NCBI RefSeq assembly: GCF_003576645.1
Contig: NC_044919.1
Location: 17,810,985-17,874,984 of the forward strand
DNA from: Ipomoea triloba
Lineage: Eukaryota > Streptophyta > Magnoliopsida > Solanales > Convolvulaceae
Reading direction: 5' to 3'
DNA length: 64,000 bases
The notes under the pieces are model-generated. The model had not been told where the DNA came from, did no database searches, and worked only from the letters and a program-made list of their open reading frames with translations. Shown here piece by piece: positions 12,343 to 23,763 of this stretch; position 1 is the stretch's first letter; each line of letters begins with the position of its first letter. Made by a program: the position numbers and the translations under genes.

Positions 12343-12534
12343 ATTATTGTGTAGACCATAATAAAATGTACATTTTTAATGTATTAAATGTACATTATCT
12401 TTGTACTGAATGTACATTATTTTTATAAAAATAATGTACATTCAGTACACAAATAATGTATATTTCTCTGAATACAATATACATTATTTTTATATTTAAT
12501 TTACATTATTTGATAGTATGGTCCACACAATAAT
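12343..12534. mobile_element. Small palindromic MITE
   Basis: ATTATTGTGTAGACCATA (12343-12360) pairs with TATGGTCCACACAATAAT (12517-12534). The inside is several copies of AATGTACATT in both orientations, so the whole 192 bp can fold. No clear target duplication. The GTGGACCATGGTCC theme returns in the fold-back element at 56322. Confidence 0.65.
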
Positions 12535-13351
12535 GATTGTGCTATTAGAACGCTTTATACAATGAATAAATGCCACAAGACTTAAGATATGGGCCCCCAC
12601 TTCGAACAGCGCAACTAAATGAGTTAATGATATTTCCATCTAACATAACTATATATTGAATGAACGTTCTGGACAACAAACAAATACTACAAGCTAAGGC
12701 ACTAGAAAGAGGCCCCATCCACATCAGAGTATGCTAATGAACAGTTAAACCGAGTGCAACATCAAGTGATTAGATTGAGTTGTAGCTTCAGCATTGTGAA
12801 ACAGTGAAAGATTGATGTCCCACGTACAGCATCACATTGTTACGTTAAAAAGAATGGCATACAATTCTTCAAGCCTTATCCTAAACCAAAGGGGGTTTAT
12901 AGATAAGGCTTATCAAGCCTTAAGTGGACCAAGAATGAAGTGATCATCTGATCTCCAGCTAAGTTTGGCTCAGAGCTTGTGGTACTTGCATTGTAACAAT
13001 TATAAGCTTCAATTTCGCCCTTACTTTATAGAACAATAGGAGTAAACACAGTATAAGTTAGGAACAAGTGCTTTTCTTAGTGGATTATTATGTTGTCGGA
13101 AGAACTCACAAAAGGAAAAGTAAAGGCAAACCCTCAACGTCTGTCGGCTAGATTTGAATTAGAATGCGATAATAATGCATGGGAACTGAATCGGAAGTAG
13201 CATTAGTTGATCTGTTGTTGTCAGTGATGTGACTAACTGGAACTTGACAAACATAAACAATCCTTTTCACACTCTTTGAAAATTCTACCAACTATTTGGA
13301 ATAATAGAAGATGGACGAGTTCAGTTGTATTACGGCATCTCCGATGCTTAA
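12535..13351. other. Intergenic, no supported gene
   Basis: Moderately complex sequence without a frame, splice pattern or repeat boundary that I can defend. Confidence 0.4.
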
Positions 13352-13366
13352 CATCAAGTTCAATAC

Positions 13367-13542
13367 TTAGTTCAGTTGTAGGACATTGTGGTCCAGTGGT
13401 ATCAAACCCTTCCCTTTATACGGGAGGTGGTGGGTTCGAGAGCAATACTTACTCTTGTGCTTCAATAGGTTGAAAAAGTAGTTATAAACAGATACTGCAT
13501 TGTAATAGAGTTAGTAGTATTCAAAAAAAAAAAAAAAAAAAC
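13367..13542 (+). mobile_element. tRNA-derived SINE with 15-bp target duplication
   Basis: The pol III A-box-like TGGTCCAGTGGTATC and B-box-like GGTGGGTTCGAGA lie near the 5' end, followed by a unique tail and an A-run at 13523-13541. CATCAAGTTCAATAC occurs immediately before (13352-13366) and after (13543-13557). These are all hallmarks of a SINE insertion. Confidence 0.9.
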
Positions 13543-13949
13543 CATCAAGTTCAATACCAAATTTTACATTAAATCGAATGTTTTTAATATAGTCTTCCAC
13601 CAAAATATATTTTATCGCCAACCAATTTACACCAAATTTAATTCTTACACTAAGAAATTTGTAATCTAATAAATTAAAACTTTATTTTAATATTTTTGAA
13701 AATAACTTTATTTTAATATAAAACTTAATTTTAATGTGATGTAACAATCATTTTATTCCATAATAATATAGCCTAGAACATCTATCAAATTTAATTTTAA
13801 TTTAAATTGTGTATGTAGAGCGACTTGGCTTTTACCCAAAGCACATTGCTGAGACTTGAACCCATGACTTGACTTCGATACCACTTGTTAAGATCAAGCG
13901 CTTATAACTTACGCCAAAAGTTATAGTGTCAGTATTGGCGATATTGACT

Positions 13950-14033
13950 CTTTGTGCTTCAATAGGTTGAGAAAGTAGATATAAACAGATACCGCACGCA
14001 TTTTAATAGAGTCAGTAGTATTAAAAAAAAAAC
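13950..14033 (+). mobile_element. 3' fragment of the same SINE family
   Basis: TGTGCTTCAATAGGTTGAGA through AGTCAGTAGTATT plus an A-run matches the tail of the SINE at 13367; the promoter half is missing. Confidence 0.7.
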
Positions 14034-15907
14034 ATTTTAGTGTATAGGTTTAGTTTGATAGATATTGTTATGTAATTTTAGATCAAATTATTATATAATA
14101 TAATGTTTTAATACTTTTAAAATTATTACTTGATTTGTTTATTTTATAATATATATAATTAATAAATACATGTGCATGGTAGGAACTCACGTGTGAATGT
14201 GTGATTATTTGAATGACTATATATGACCCTAAAAGATCTAAGATTGTCATACAAATTACAAAGAAGACAATTCCAGTTAATGCTTTGATATTCAATGTCT
14301 ATTAATAAATGTCAAGGGCAAAGTGTCAATTATATGATCTCATGCATATATGTTAAATTGTTATTGAGGAAACCAGTTTTTTGTCAATACTCAATTGTAT
14401 GTTGCTGCATCTAGAGTTAACAAACCCAAAGGTCTCAAAATTTGTATTTGCGGTGACTTTAGAAGAAATTGTACTTCAACTAATAATACAATTTATAACC
14501 AAGAAGTTTTAAATAATTTGTATTGAACTTTTAATTAAAAAAAAATATTTTAACTAATTACCCGGCCATCTTAAATAATATCAGTTCATATTTAAATTTC
14601 AAATATCTATATGCATAAGTTTTTCATATCAAATCAACATAACTAGTAAATAACAAAAGTATATAAATGAATAAAGCTCATAACTTCTTTTTATACTAGT
14701 TTTTCACGCGCATTGTGCGAATGAGATAATGCCAAATGTTTATTTTTAAATAAGTATTTCAAAGTTTATCAATACAAGATTATATAAGAGATGTTTATGC
14801 ATATGTAATTGAATGTTGAATTTGTTTATTTAAATCATATCAGTAATTCAAAGTTTATGAATGCAAGATAATATATGAGATATCGATTATAATTGTCACT
14901 AAAATAAATGTTTGTAATTTTGTAAAAACATTACTATAAATACTTAGTCTAAAAATGATTATATAAATAAATGCTACTTTTTCTTTTGGAATTCTCTAAG
15001 TCTTTTTAATTCTCTTTCGGATAACATTATCATTGTCTTTATCTTAGCTTCAGTACTTGTTTTCTTTTTTTAATTTATTTATTGGTATTTGGTAATGTGT
15101 CATGTGCAATTGAGTTATTGTGGTAGTATAGAGGACAACGTCATGCAATGAGATTATGATGTAGGAAGTTGTAGAATTGTCTCGTTGTGTTTGTATATAT
15201 GATTGAAATCTTAGTTATGCTATGAACTCTTGATCTTGCAAGCGCCTATTAATATTTGGTAGTGGTAGTTTTCCCCCTATATGTTTCATGTGTTGTGAGA
15301 TGTGTGTCGTACATTCTCATGTGAAAGTATTGAAGAAAATATTAATATTTATTATATTTATAGAAGGTTAATGAATAGTACATTTTGTTCTAGTTTCATA
15401 ACTTGTTTACTTGATAGTAACAACAATAATTTTGCAGGTAATCCAAATACTGATGCTGCAATATGTGCAGTTTGATCAACAATTTCTACATCCATTTTGC
15501 ACATGTTTATTTTGAAGTTCATATTTTTGGAATTAGTATGAATGAGTGTAGTACTTGATTTTGTGTGTTGCGTTGTGTTGTGTTGTGTTGTGTGTGTGTG
15601 TGTTTTTTATTTTTTTTTGTAAATTGTTTTTGTTGATTTGATACTAATCTTGGAGTAGCCACTACTGCCTTTTCTTCACAATGCATGCAATTAATAGTTT
15701 GTCACTTTGTGCATAAACATTTTTAAACAGTACAATGGCTACATTCTATATAGCAATTATTTTTTTTTTGTCAAGATTGATGTTGATTTTGTCTTTAATC
15801 CAAGCAGGTTGATTGTAGAAATTGAATGAATTGTAAATTAAATTTATATTAGTTCTAATATAGCTAAAGAATACACAATAAGTATTTTACATACAAGATT
15901 AATGAAT
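14034..15907. other. AT-rich intergenic with one Helitron-like terminus
   Basis: ACTAGTTTTTCACGCGCATT at 14696, read on the minus strand, ends in a GC-rich hairpin followed by CTAG, the usual Helitron 3' end. The matching 5' end was not found. A GTGTT/GTGT microsatellite lies near 15565-15605. No gene. Confidence 0.45.
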
Positions 15908-15915
15908 GGTGCAAC

Positions 15916-16885
15916 TAGAGCTGTCAAAACGGGCCGGCCCGCCTCGGGTTGGTCCGAAAACTAGTCGACCGGACCCGTTTCCCACGGGTTGGGATTTGGC
16001 CAACCCAACCCGTGTAGGCCGGACTGACGGGCTAAACGGGCCAGCCCGTCAGCCCATTAATTTTTTGTTTTTTTTTTTTTTAAAGAATATTATTAAAATT
16101 GTTTTATTTTGTATAAGTTAGGAATTGAAAACCCCTAACCTCTTAGTTAAGAACTAAGGCCATTTCCAACCAAGCACATTAAACCTTTTGAACAAACACC
16201 ATGTATGTTTATATATATACAGATTATACACACACATACACACATGTATATAATTCCATTTTAATTTTATAAATAAACTTTATATTAATATTTGTATAAA
16301 GATACAATTAATTGTATTAATTAATACTAGTAATAAATTTAATATAAATAAATTAATAAATTTTATATTAATATTTATATAAAGATACAATTAATTGTAT
16401 TCATGAATACTAGTACTAAATTTAATATAAATAAATTAATATTAATATAAAGATACAATTAAATGTATTAATTAATACTTGTAATAAGTTTAATATAAAT
16501 AAATTATATATAATGCATGAATGATCTAAATAAATATATCCGTATATAAAAATGTTCAATAAAAGTCCTTTGCATAGTTGGATTTAATAGTGGTAAGTTA
16601 TGTGAAAGGTCAAAAGTTTAAAACTTATTTGCAATAATATTTTGAAATATTAATACAATACCACATTTACACAATACATTTGAAGGTGGGGGGAGAGTTG
16701 GGGTGGGGGGTGGGAATATGGGTTAGTTAGACGGGCCCCGTCTAACCCATGGGCCAACCCGTATAACCCGGGTTATACGGTCCGGGCCGAATACGAGACG
16801 GGTTGAGATTTCTCTGACCTAATCCGTCCAAAAGCACGGGTAAACGGGCCCAACCCGACGGGTTGGGTCCGTTTTGATAGCTCTA
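15916..16885. mobile_element. Non-autonomous hAT element, 970 bp
   Basis: Terminal inverted repeats TAGAGCTGTCAAAACGGGCC and, reversed from the right end, TAGAGCTATCAAAACGGACC. Flanks are GGTGCAAC (15908-15915) and GCTGCAAC (16886-16893), an 8-bp duplication with one mismatch, as hAT elements make. Ends are GC-rich; the middle is AT-rich with tandem AAAGATACAATTAATTGTATT-type blocks (about 16300-16500). No transposase. Confidence 0.85.
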
Positions 16886-16893
16886 GCTGCAAC

Positions 16894-18149
16894 TGTATCT
16901 TTTTTTTTTTTTTTTTCTTTGAAATTTCTTCATTTTATGAATTTGAAAGATTGATTATTAAGTAGTTTGGTTGGACCCAATAACTAGTAGTTGTTATTCA
17001 ACCAGACTCTGTGCCCATATAAACCTGTATTGATGGGATTCAAGGTACGCATTATGTAACACATACAGTTCACGGTACTCATACTCTTCAGTAGACACCA
17101 GTACACTGTACACCATCTAGGGTTCTGAGTCAAGTATGAGACAAATATGGCTAATGGTCTACCGTTCAAGAGGCATCACATCAACTGTGGCTGGAGATCA
17201 ACACTGCTTCCGCTTCCGCTATTACGAGGTCAGGTTTCTCGTAAACTATTCTGTATGGTTAGATTATTTATGTCTAACATTTGATTCTGGCAATGTTGTA
17301 GTCTCAGAATCTTTTCAATGCATCAAGCTAAGTGTGTCATAATGTTCTATTGCCCTACATTGACATTTTTAATAATGATGAGTCTTAAATCAATTTATTG
17401 GGCTATTTGAATGTCTTCTTTATTCACAAATCCTAACTAAGTAGTTAATATGATTGGCTTCAAACTAATTTTTTTCCATGTTATTAACATAATACTTGGT
17501 AAATAAAGTTATAACACTATTTTGTAGTATAACTTTGATATCTAATTACAAGATAGTGTAAAAAGAAAACAATGAACAATGTATTGAATATAATTAATTA
17601 ATAAATTTGAAGGTAAGGAATCTTTGCATGGTAGAAAATATAGACAATATAACTAATGAAATTATCTCTTTTTAAAATTTTTTATATTGAAATTTTTTTG
17701 AATTAAGGCATTTTAGACATCGAATTATAAATTAAAGAAATGCATATGTATTATATTATTTTTGTTTGTTATAACTACTAATTTATTTAATTTAATAAGA
17801 GTAATAGAATGAGATACTTATTTTTGAATAATATACTCTAACATATTCGTAGTATTCAACAATTATGCCAACTTTGATTGCGTTGATGTTCGAACCTAAT
17901 ACCTTTCTTATAGAAATTAATGGGTAAGTTAAAAGTTAACGAAATATTAACGGAGAAGAGAATATTTTACAGAAAATTTAATTGATAATCATATTATTAA
18001 GGATATATTAAGAAATCTCAAAGAAAAATATAAATCTAAACAATCTGAACCATCCATTTGATTTAATAATTTGACCGGGCTAACGACTTTAGTTGGCTCT
18101 TTTTAGTAAACTAGATATGAAAATAATTTAAATATTTCAAATTGTTAGC
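16894..18149. other. AT-rich intergenic, no supported gene
   Basis: A short frame from ATG 17148 is followed by a possible GAG|GTCAGG donor at about 17230, but no downstream exon can be identified. The rest is AT-rich. Confidence 0.4.
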
Positions 18150-18176
18150 TCGTGCATCGCACGGGTATCATGCTAG
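18150..18176 (+). mobile_element. Helitron 3' terminus
   Basis: GCTCGTGCATCGCACGGG folds into a GC-rich hairpin, followed by TATCATG and CTAG at 18173-18176 with T next. This is the standard Helitron 3' end. The 5' end of this copy was not located. Confidence 0.6.
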
Positions 18177-18300
18177 TTATAATATAATAATCAAATCTAT
18201 CTATACTATATATAAAAACAAAATCCTCACTTTAAGCTTCCCGCCCAAAACAGTCCCACAATATTTAGGATTCGATTATATCTTATTTTCCTATTTGTTG

Positions 18301-18400
18301 TACAATTCTACATTACAATTCCAATCGTACTACTATTCTACATTACAATTCCTATCGTACTACAATTCTACATTACAATTTCTATCATACTACAATTCAA
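18301..18400. repeat. Minisatellite, 30-bp unit, about 3.3 copies
   Basis: Units of TACAATTCTACATTACAATT plus ten variable bases, with point differences between copies. A 94-codon frame across it (18142-18426) is a by-product of the repeat. Confidence 0.8.
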
Positions 18401-19769
18401 TCGTAATAAGATACAACCTTATATAAATCCCTAATCCTATACTTTGAACTTTAAAAGAGAAACGCAGTGCAATTATTGCAGACCTCCCTATTGTCAAATT
18501 CTTTCAATTCTACAAATCGAAAACAATTTTCTTCTTTCAATAATGGAGCCTGTTTTTGTCTTCAATTGATTCGTTGTTATTTGTCCAGGGAATATCAATG
18601 TTCCGCAGTCAACCAATGGAATGCCTACCCCATGACTCCCAGGTAACGTTTCCAAACAGCTTGATTTTATAATACCATTCCTGCAAAAGAAAAAATAGCA
18701 TAGAGTAATGATAAATATATACTTATAAACAATTTTAGTATTAGTTATTACAAACTAATATATAATTTACATAATAATTAAATATAGAGTTATATTATTA
18801 TAAACTCAATAATTTTGTAAAAGAATGTAGTGTTATTACTTTATTTGATGGTATAGTTAGTGCAACGAAAAGAACATGTGATATACCAAACATATGTTGG
18901 TACGGGATCATTCGAAAACATCTATACTATATATATAAGTAATATCCTCCTATTTCATTTTTTCGCTAAAATTTTTGTAGTCAATTAATTAAATATTTTA
19001 TTGGTCAAATAAATAATAAAGCTTATTTGATAAGAAAATGTAAAATGAAAATTAACTAATATCTATTAATTGGTAATATTATTTCTATATTCATGTATCA
19101 ATACTATTAATAAAAGTAAAATCATCCCCTTCAAATTTCCCGCACAAAATAATATTATTAATTAATTGGTAAAAAAATTAATCATGTTTTATTGGCAACA
19201 AAATTTTATTTACCAAATTCTCATAATAATTATACCATTATAATTGTGAGAATAATGAAAACAAAATCTGCTTAATTTTATAAAAAAAAAATAATTTATT
19301 AATTATTATTTACACCAATAATAATAATTCAACTAATTATCTATACTTCAATATCTATACTACTATCAATAAAAATAAAATTATCCTTTGTGAAATCCCC
19401 GCCCAAACAATTGTAATAGTAAAGATAAAATGGAAAAGAAAACTGATTTTACTAATTGATTGAAAATATAAAAAGATCCTAATAGAAAAGGAAACATAAA
19501 TAATTACGCAAATTAGAAAAGGGAAAGGATATTACTAACTGACTGAAAATTATTTAAAAATATTAAAAAATTTATTACACTTTTCTTTTGAAAACTTTAA
19601 ATTGTTTAAACTTTAAAAAAAATTAACTAAACATGGGATGTTAGATTTTTTATAATAATTAAAATTAATTCATTTACATATGGAAGAAGAAAGAAACTAA
19701 ATGCGATATGGTGAAAATGAATATACTTAAGGTATAAAAATATAATTGCACATATATTAGTGTAATATC

Positions 19770-19898
19770 TGTTCATAATTACTTTCTCAACCTACTGAAG
19801 CACAAAAAGTCAACATTGCCTCCACTGAGACTCAAACTCACTCCTTCCCTTTCCATATGGGAGTGCAACCGGGTGCCATTAGACCACAAGGTCTTGAA
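19770..19898 (-). mobile_element. SINE fragment, minus strand
   Basis: The reverse complement carries TGGTCTAATGGCACC (A box-like), GAGTTTGAGTCTC (B box-like) and TGTGCTTCAGTAGGTTGAGA, matching the SINE at 13367. No poly-A or duplication remains. Confidence 0.75.
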
Positions 19899-20169
19899 AT
19901 TATGGTAATTAAGCTAAACATTGATCCTTGAATTTATTTTTAAAATAAGTATAATTAAATTATTTCTCATTTTTCCATATTTATTTTAGTAATAATATAA
20001 TTCCATAAGTCATATTACATATCGATCTTTTTAAGATAATTGTTGACAAACAAGTCATATATTATTCAATTAATTGAGTAATACTTTTGCACTAATCTTA
20101 TAATCAAATAAATGTATACATTCAATATTAGAATCTTTTTATAATTTCATCTTTATTTTTATTACCTAA

Positions 20170-20393
20170 ACTAGTATTTTCGCCCGTGCGTTGCACAGAT
20201 TGGATTTGTTATAATATGTTAAGAGTATTTGGATCGATATACAATTATATAAATTTATTTGATTATAAGATTAGTGCAACGCACGGGCGAATTTATACAA
20301 TCAAATAAATTTATATAATTGTATATCGATCCAAATACTCTTAACATATTATAACAAATCCAATCCGTGCAACGCACGGGCGAAAATACTAGT
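20170..20393. repeat. 224-bp palindrome of two inverted Helitron 3' ends
   Basis: Arms of about 97 bp with a single noticed mismatch (CACAGATT versus CACGGATT). Each arm ends in CCCGTGCGTTGCAC-type hairpin sequence and ACTAGT. The loop holds a third GTGCAACGCACGGGCG copy. Confidence 0.85.
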
Positions 20394-20908
20394 TATTATA
20401 ATAACTAATTAACCAAAGAATATAAATCAAAAACCAAAAGCCACAAATTAATCTAAACATAAAATCATTAGCAAAAACATAGCTCTTGAGGCCACTGTTG
20501 CGTGATATCTAAGATTCTATGTAAAAGAGGGCTCTAACCTCGAATTGTATGCCACTGATATTTGTAACGGAGGCTAGAGCCGTACAATTCACGCAACATT
20601 CCTTCCACACAACACTTACCTTGTTTCAAACCAAGTAAAGGTCATGGTTAAACTTGGTCAAACTCATAAACCTGGTCAATATGTCTTTTCAATATTCTTA
20701 ACCTGAAGTCCAACTTAATTATAGTCTAGCCAGAGATTCTCTTTGTAAAATTATTGAATAGACTAGAACATCCTTGTTATTTCAAGGCGATGGATCCTCT
20801 ATTGAACGCACACATTTCTCCATACAATACTAAACTAGGCCACTAAGTACACTTATAGTCACATAAAGAACAAAAGATGCATACTTGCAAAAACTAGTCC
20901 ACCATATG
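20394..20908. other. Flank of the nested LTR element, no supported gene
   Basis: No coding frame. The sequence resumes at 37722 on the other side of the 16.8-kb insertion, and the phrase GCATACTTG occurs on both sides (20879, 37758), suggesting the target was itself a repeat. Confidence 0.4.
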
Positions 20909-22157
20909 TGATAAGCACCAAGAATAGCGCAAGGGGTCTTTATTAGATTAAAAGCGCATCGTTTTGACATCCAATTACAACAATTGCATGCATTTCAGCT
21001 CAAATGCGATCAATTTTCTTCTAACAACATTTCCAGAAAGAGTTTTGAAGTATTTCACAGGTTGAAGCGGGATTTGAAGCTAAAATGGAGCAAAAGACGA
21101 ACAAGTCAACATGCAGTAACGCCCCACGCAGCCTCACACGCGTGTGGCTGGGCGTGGAATTATTCCAGAGAGCCACCACGCCACTCACACGCGTGTGAGC
21201 AAGCGTGGTCGGGCCAAGGGCTATTTTGGGAAATTTTTTCCCTTTCTTTGTCACCTATATAAATCCCTTTTTGCCCAAAACCTAAAGGGGGGAGGATAGA
21301 TCAGAAAATTGATAGAATAGGATAGATAGATCTAGAGGGTTTTCTCCCCTCTTGGGAGAAAATTCCTTCCGTTCATAGTTAGTATAGATCAAGGGCAAGA
21401 AGGAAGATTGGGATTCAAGATCAAGGTTGTACGATCCCCTTTTTCAAGGGGTGGTAACCATTCTCTTCAATTTCTAATTCAATACTTGTTTCTTTGAATT
21501 TCCTTTTCCTTTTCTTATTTCTTAGTATGCTAGAGTAGATTAGATAGGGGATTGGTGGCCCCATGGTAGATCTATGTGGATGTTTAATATTATTGCTTTG
21601 ATTTGTGAATTGCTTGCTTGGTGGATGTTGAACTTGTGTGGATGATGTTCTTTAAGCTTTGTGCCTTTTGTGGCCACATTAGGTAGCAAACCCAAAGGAA
21701 GTGAGTGTGCGCGCGATAGCGGCCACCCACGAGTCTCACTCACCCACATCTCCACTCTTAGTCCGAAAGGACAAGACCCGAGAGGAGTGGTAGACAAGGT
21801 GTTCGATGAAATGCCCCAACCGAATGAGGATGTGGGAGTCCAAAGTGTGACGCCACTTGGTAGTGTGCCATGAACTCCCTAGTCTATTCTACAATTTGCA
21901 CTCGCAAAACCAACCAAAGATAAACCACATGGAAAAGCTAAAGCCCCAATCTCCACTTTACTTTTCTTTACTTTACACAACTTTTATCAACATTACCCTC
22001 TTACCAATGAATCCAACTCCTAGCCATTCCCGTAACTCTTTTCCTTCAACCTCCTAGATGCCAACACACCAATTCGGTTCCCATTCGCCTCCCACATGGA
22101 GTCTTGACTCTTCGTTTTACCACCTTCACCCTCACACTCATCATATACACAACATCA
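20909..22157 (+). repeat. 5' LTR of nested Ty3-type element, 1249 bp
   Basis: TGATAAGCACC...AACATCA. It contains two ACGCGT-centred palindromes, CACACGCGTGTG (21135-21146) and CTCACACGCGTGTGAG (21184-21199), and TATATAAATCC near 21255 as a likely TATA box. About 20 bp shorter than the 3' LTR. Confidence 0.93.
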
Positions 22158-22160
22158 AAA

Positions 22161-22178
22161 TGGCGTCGTTGCCGGGGA
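22161..22178 (+). other. Primer binding site, tRNA-Asp
   Basis: TGGCGTCGTTGCCGGGGA differs by one base from the complement of the plant tRNA-Asp(GTC) 3' end including CCA. It lies 3 bases after the LTR. Confidence 0.88.
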
Positions 22179-22428
22179 TGGCAAACGGTTTCGAATAGTG
22201 TTGACATCTTAGAAGTAGAATTTTAAGAGTTCTTGAATTGCTTTCTTTTTGTTTATTTTATTTTATTTACTTACTTTTGTTCCTTGTTTAAGAAAGTGAG
22301 CTTAAGTTGCCTTGTATATCTTGTGCTCACTTCCAACTACTTTTAGTTGCAAATATTGTTGTTGGCTAAGCTATTGTGCAGGAAATTCTTGTTGAAATTC
22401 ATTTGTAAGCTTGCCAAAGAGTACTAAA

Positions 22429-23763
22429 ATGAATCCCCATGATCACCCACATCATGGAGGACAATCCTATAGAAATCCTCTACCCCAACCATATCCCTAT
22501 TACCCCCATTCCACCTATACTTACCCTCCACCAACGTACCATTACCCATTTCCACACCACCATTTACCACCTCTCTATCCATATCCATTCCATACACCCA
22601 ATCATCACCCATATCCATATGAAACACCACCTCCACCTTTCCAAGAAAATTACCCTTCACAATACTCCAATCATCAAAATGACTCGTTAAGCTCCAAAGA
22701 AATATCCCAAAACATAGAGAGTAAGCTTGTGCAAATGATGAAACAACTCGACCCAAGCTATACTCATGAGTCAAATTCATTCCCCAATTCCCACCTAAAC
22801 ACCTACTACCCACCTCCATCACAAATTCACAAAGAAAACAATACTACCTATTCCTTTGAAACACCACCCTCTTTCCTATATAATACCCATACCAATCCTT
22901 GTGATTATACCCCACCGGCCACCGATGAAATTGAAATCCTAAAAGCAAAAATTGATGAATTCACGAGGATGGCCAAGGAGGATACGGCTAAACTAAAAGT
23001 CGAGATCATGAGCGAACTAAAGGACTATCTCGCTACCCTCCGGGAGGAAGGACTTCCATTAAAAGAGGTCGAAACGAAGATGTTATCCATGATGGAGGAG
23101 CTCATGAAAATGAATGAGTCCCGAGCTAACTCCACTACCGTAGATGACATCTCCACTTTGGAATCCCATCCAAGGATTGTACAAGAGGTCGAAAACGCGC
23201 AAAATGCTAGGAAAGAGGAGAATGTTGAAGAGAAAATAGATTGTTATGCCCCGGTGCTTGAAGAAGTTCCAATTTTCGAATTGGAAAATCAAAAGGAGGT
23301 AGAGATGGAGAGTGAGGATGATGACATTGAAACGGTATGGGAAGATGAAGAGCTAAAATACGGTAAAATTTCTAATCTTTCTTGTGCTCCTATTGCAAAC
23401 ACCCTTGACACTTGTGTGGATGACTCCCTTTGCATTAATATTTCCATTACATGTGATTATGATTGCTTTAAATTTCAGGAGGATGATTCCATGAAAAATT
23501 TTGATAAATTGATTAATGATTGTAAGGATTCCCTTTTGTTTAAATATGAGTATGATTGCTTTAACTTTTTAGAAGATGAATCCTTTGTCTTGGGTGAGAG
23601 TGAGTTAGTGAGTGAAAGGGATGATGCTTCATTCTATTCGTGTGAGAGTGTGAGTGATTTTTCTAACCCAATAGAGTGGAGTGATGAAGAAAAGGAGTGT
23701 GAGGAAGAGATAGTGGGAAATGATAGGTCTTTCACGTTTGATCTTATGAAAAGAGTTTGTTAG
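22429..23763 (+). CDS. Gag-like ORF of nested Ty3-type element, end cut by Cassandra
   Basis: The reading frame starts at ATG 22429. The first 130 residues are dominated by Pro, Tyr and His (PHHHLPPLYPYPF-like). A charged, probably coiled-coil segment with LKAKIDEFTRMAKED follows, then a long acidic region with repeated DYDCFKF / YDCFNF phrases. There is no zinc knuckle and no capsid motif that I recognise. The last codons (TGT TAG) come from the Cassandra LTR, which starts at 23758. Beyond Cassandra the original frame would have gone nine codons further to a TGA at 24575-24577. By layout it matches the gag-like ORF at 770-2181. Called gag-like from position between primer site and downstream ORF; the true function is not known. 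Confidence 0.65.
   Translation: MNPHDHPHHGGQSYRNPLPQPYPYYPHSTYTYPPPTYHYPFPHHHLPPLYPYPFHTPNHHPYPYETPPPPFQENYPSQYSNHQNDSLSSKEISQNIESKLVQMMKQLDPSYTHESNSFPNSHLNTYYPPPSQIHKENNTTYSFETPPSFLYNTHTNPCDYTPPATDEIEILKAKIDEFTRMAKEDTAKLKVEIMSELKDYLATLREEGLPLKEVETKMLSMMEELMKMNESRANSTTVDDISTLESHPRIVQEVENAQNARKEENVEEKIDCYAPVLEEVPIFELENQKEVEMESEDDDIETVWEDEELKYGKISNLSCAPIANTLDTCVDDSLCINISITCDYDCFKFQEDDSMKNFDKLINDCKDSLLFKYEYDCFNFLEDESFVLGESELVSERDDASFYSCESVSDFSNPIEWSDEEKECEEEIVGNDRSFTFDLMKRVC

Larger units (their letters stand above)
18199..20393 (+). mobile_element. Helitron-derived cluster
   Basis: Starts with TCTATACTATATATAAAA at 18199 and has related openings near 18920, 19090 and 19350 (each followed by AAAATC(C/A)TCC-like and CCCGCCCAAA-like sequence). 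It ends at the hairpin plus CTAG at 20389-20392. It looks like several short non-autonomous Helitrons inserted in each other; there is no Rep/helicase coding. The SINE fragment at 19770 lies inside. Confidence 0.55.

Noticed and set aside
13367..13460. tRNA gene suggested by A-box and B-box-like sequence
   Set aside because: No cloverleaf could be drawn; poly-A tail and 15-bp target duplication identify a SINE.
22424..22822. Minus-strand frame of 132 codons opposite the gag-like ORF
   Set aside because: Mirror of the Pro/Tyr/His-rich coding strand with no independent features.
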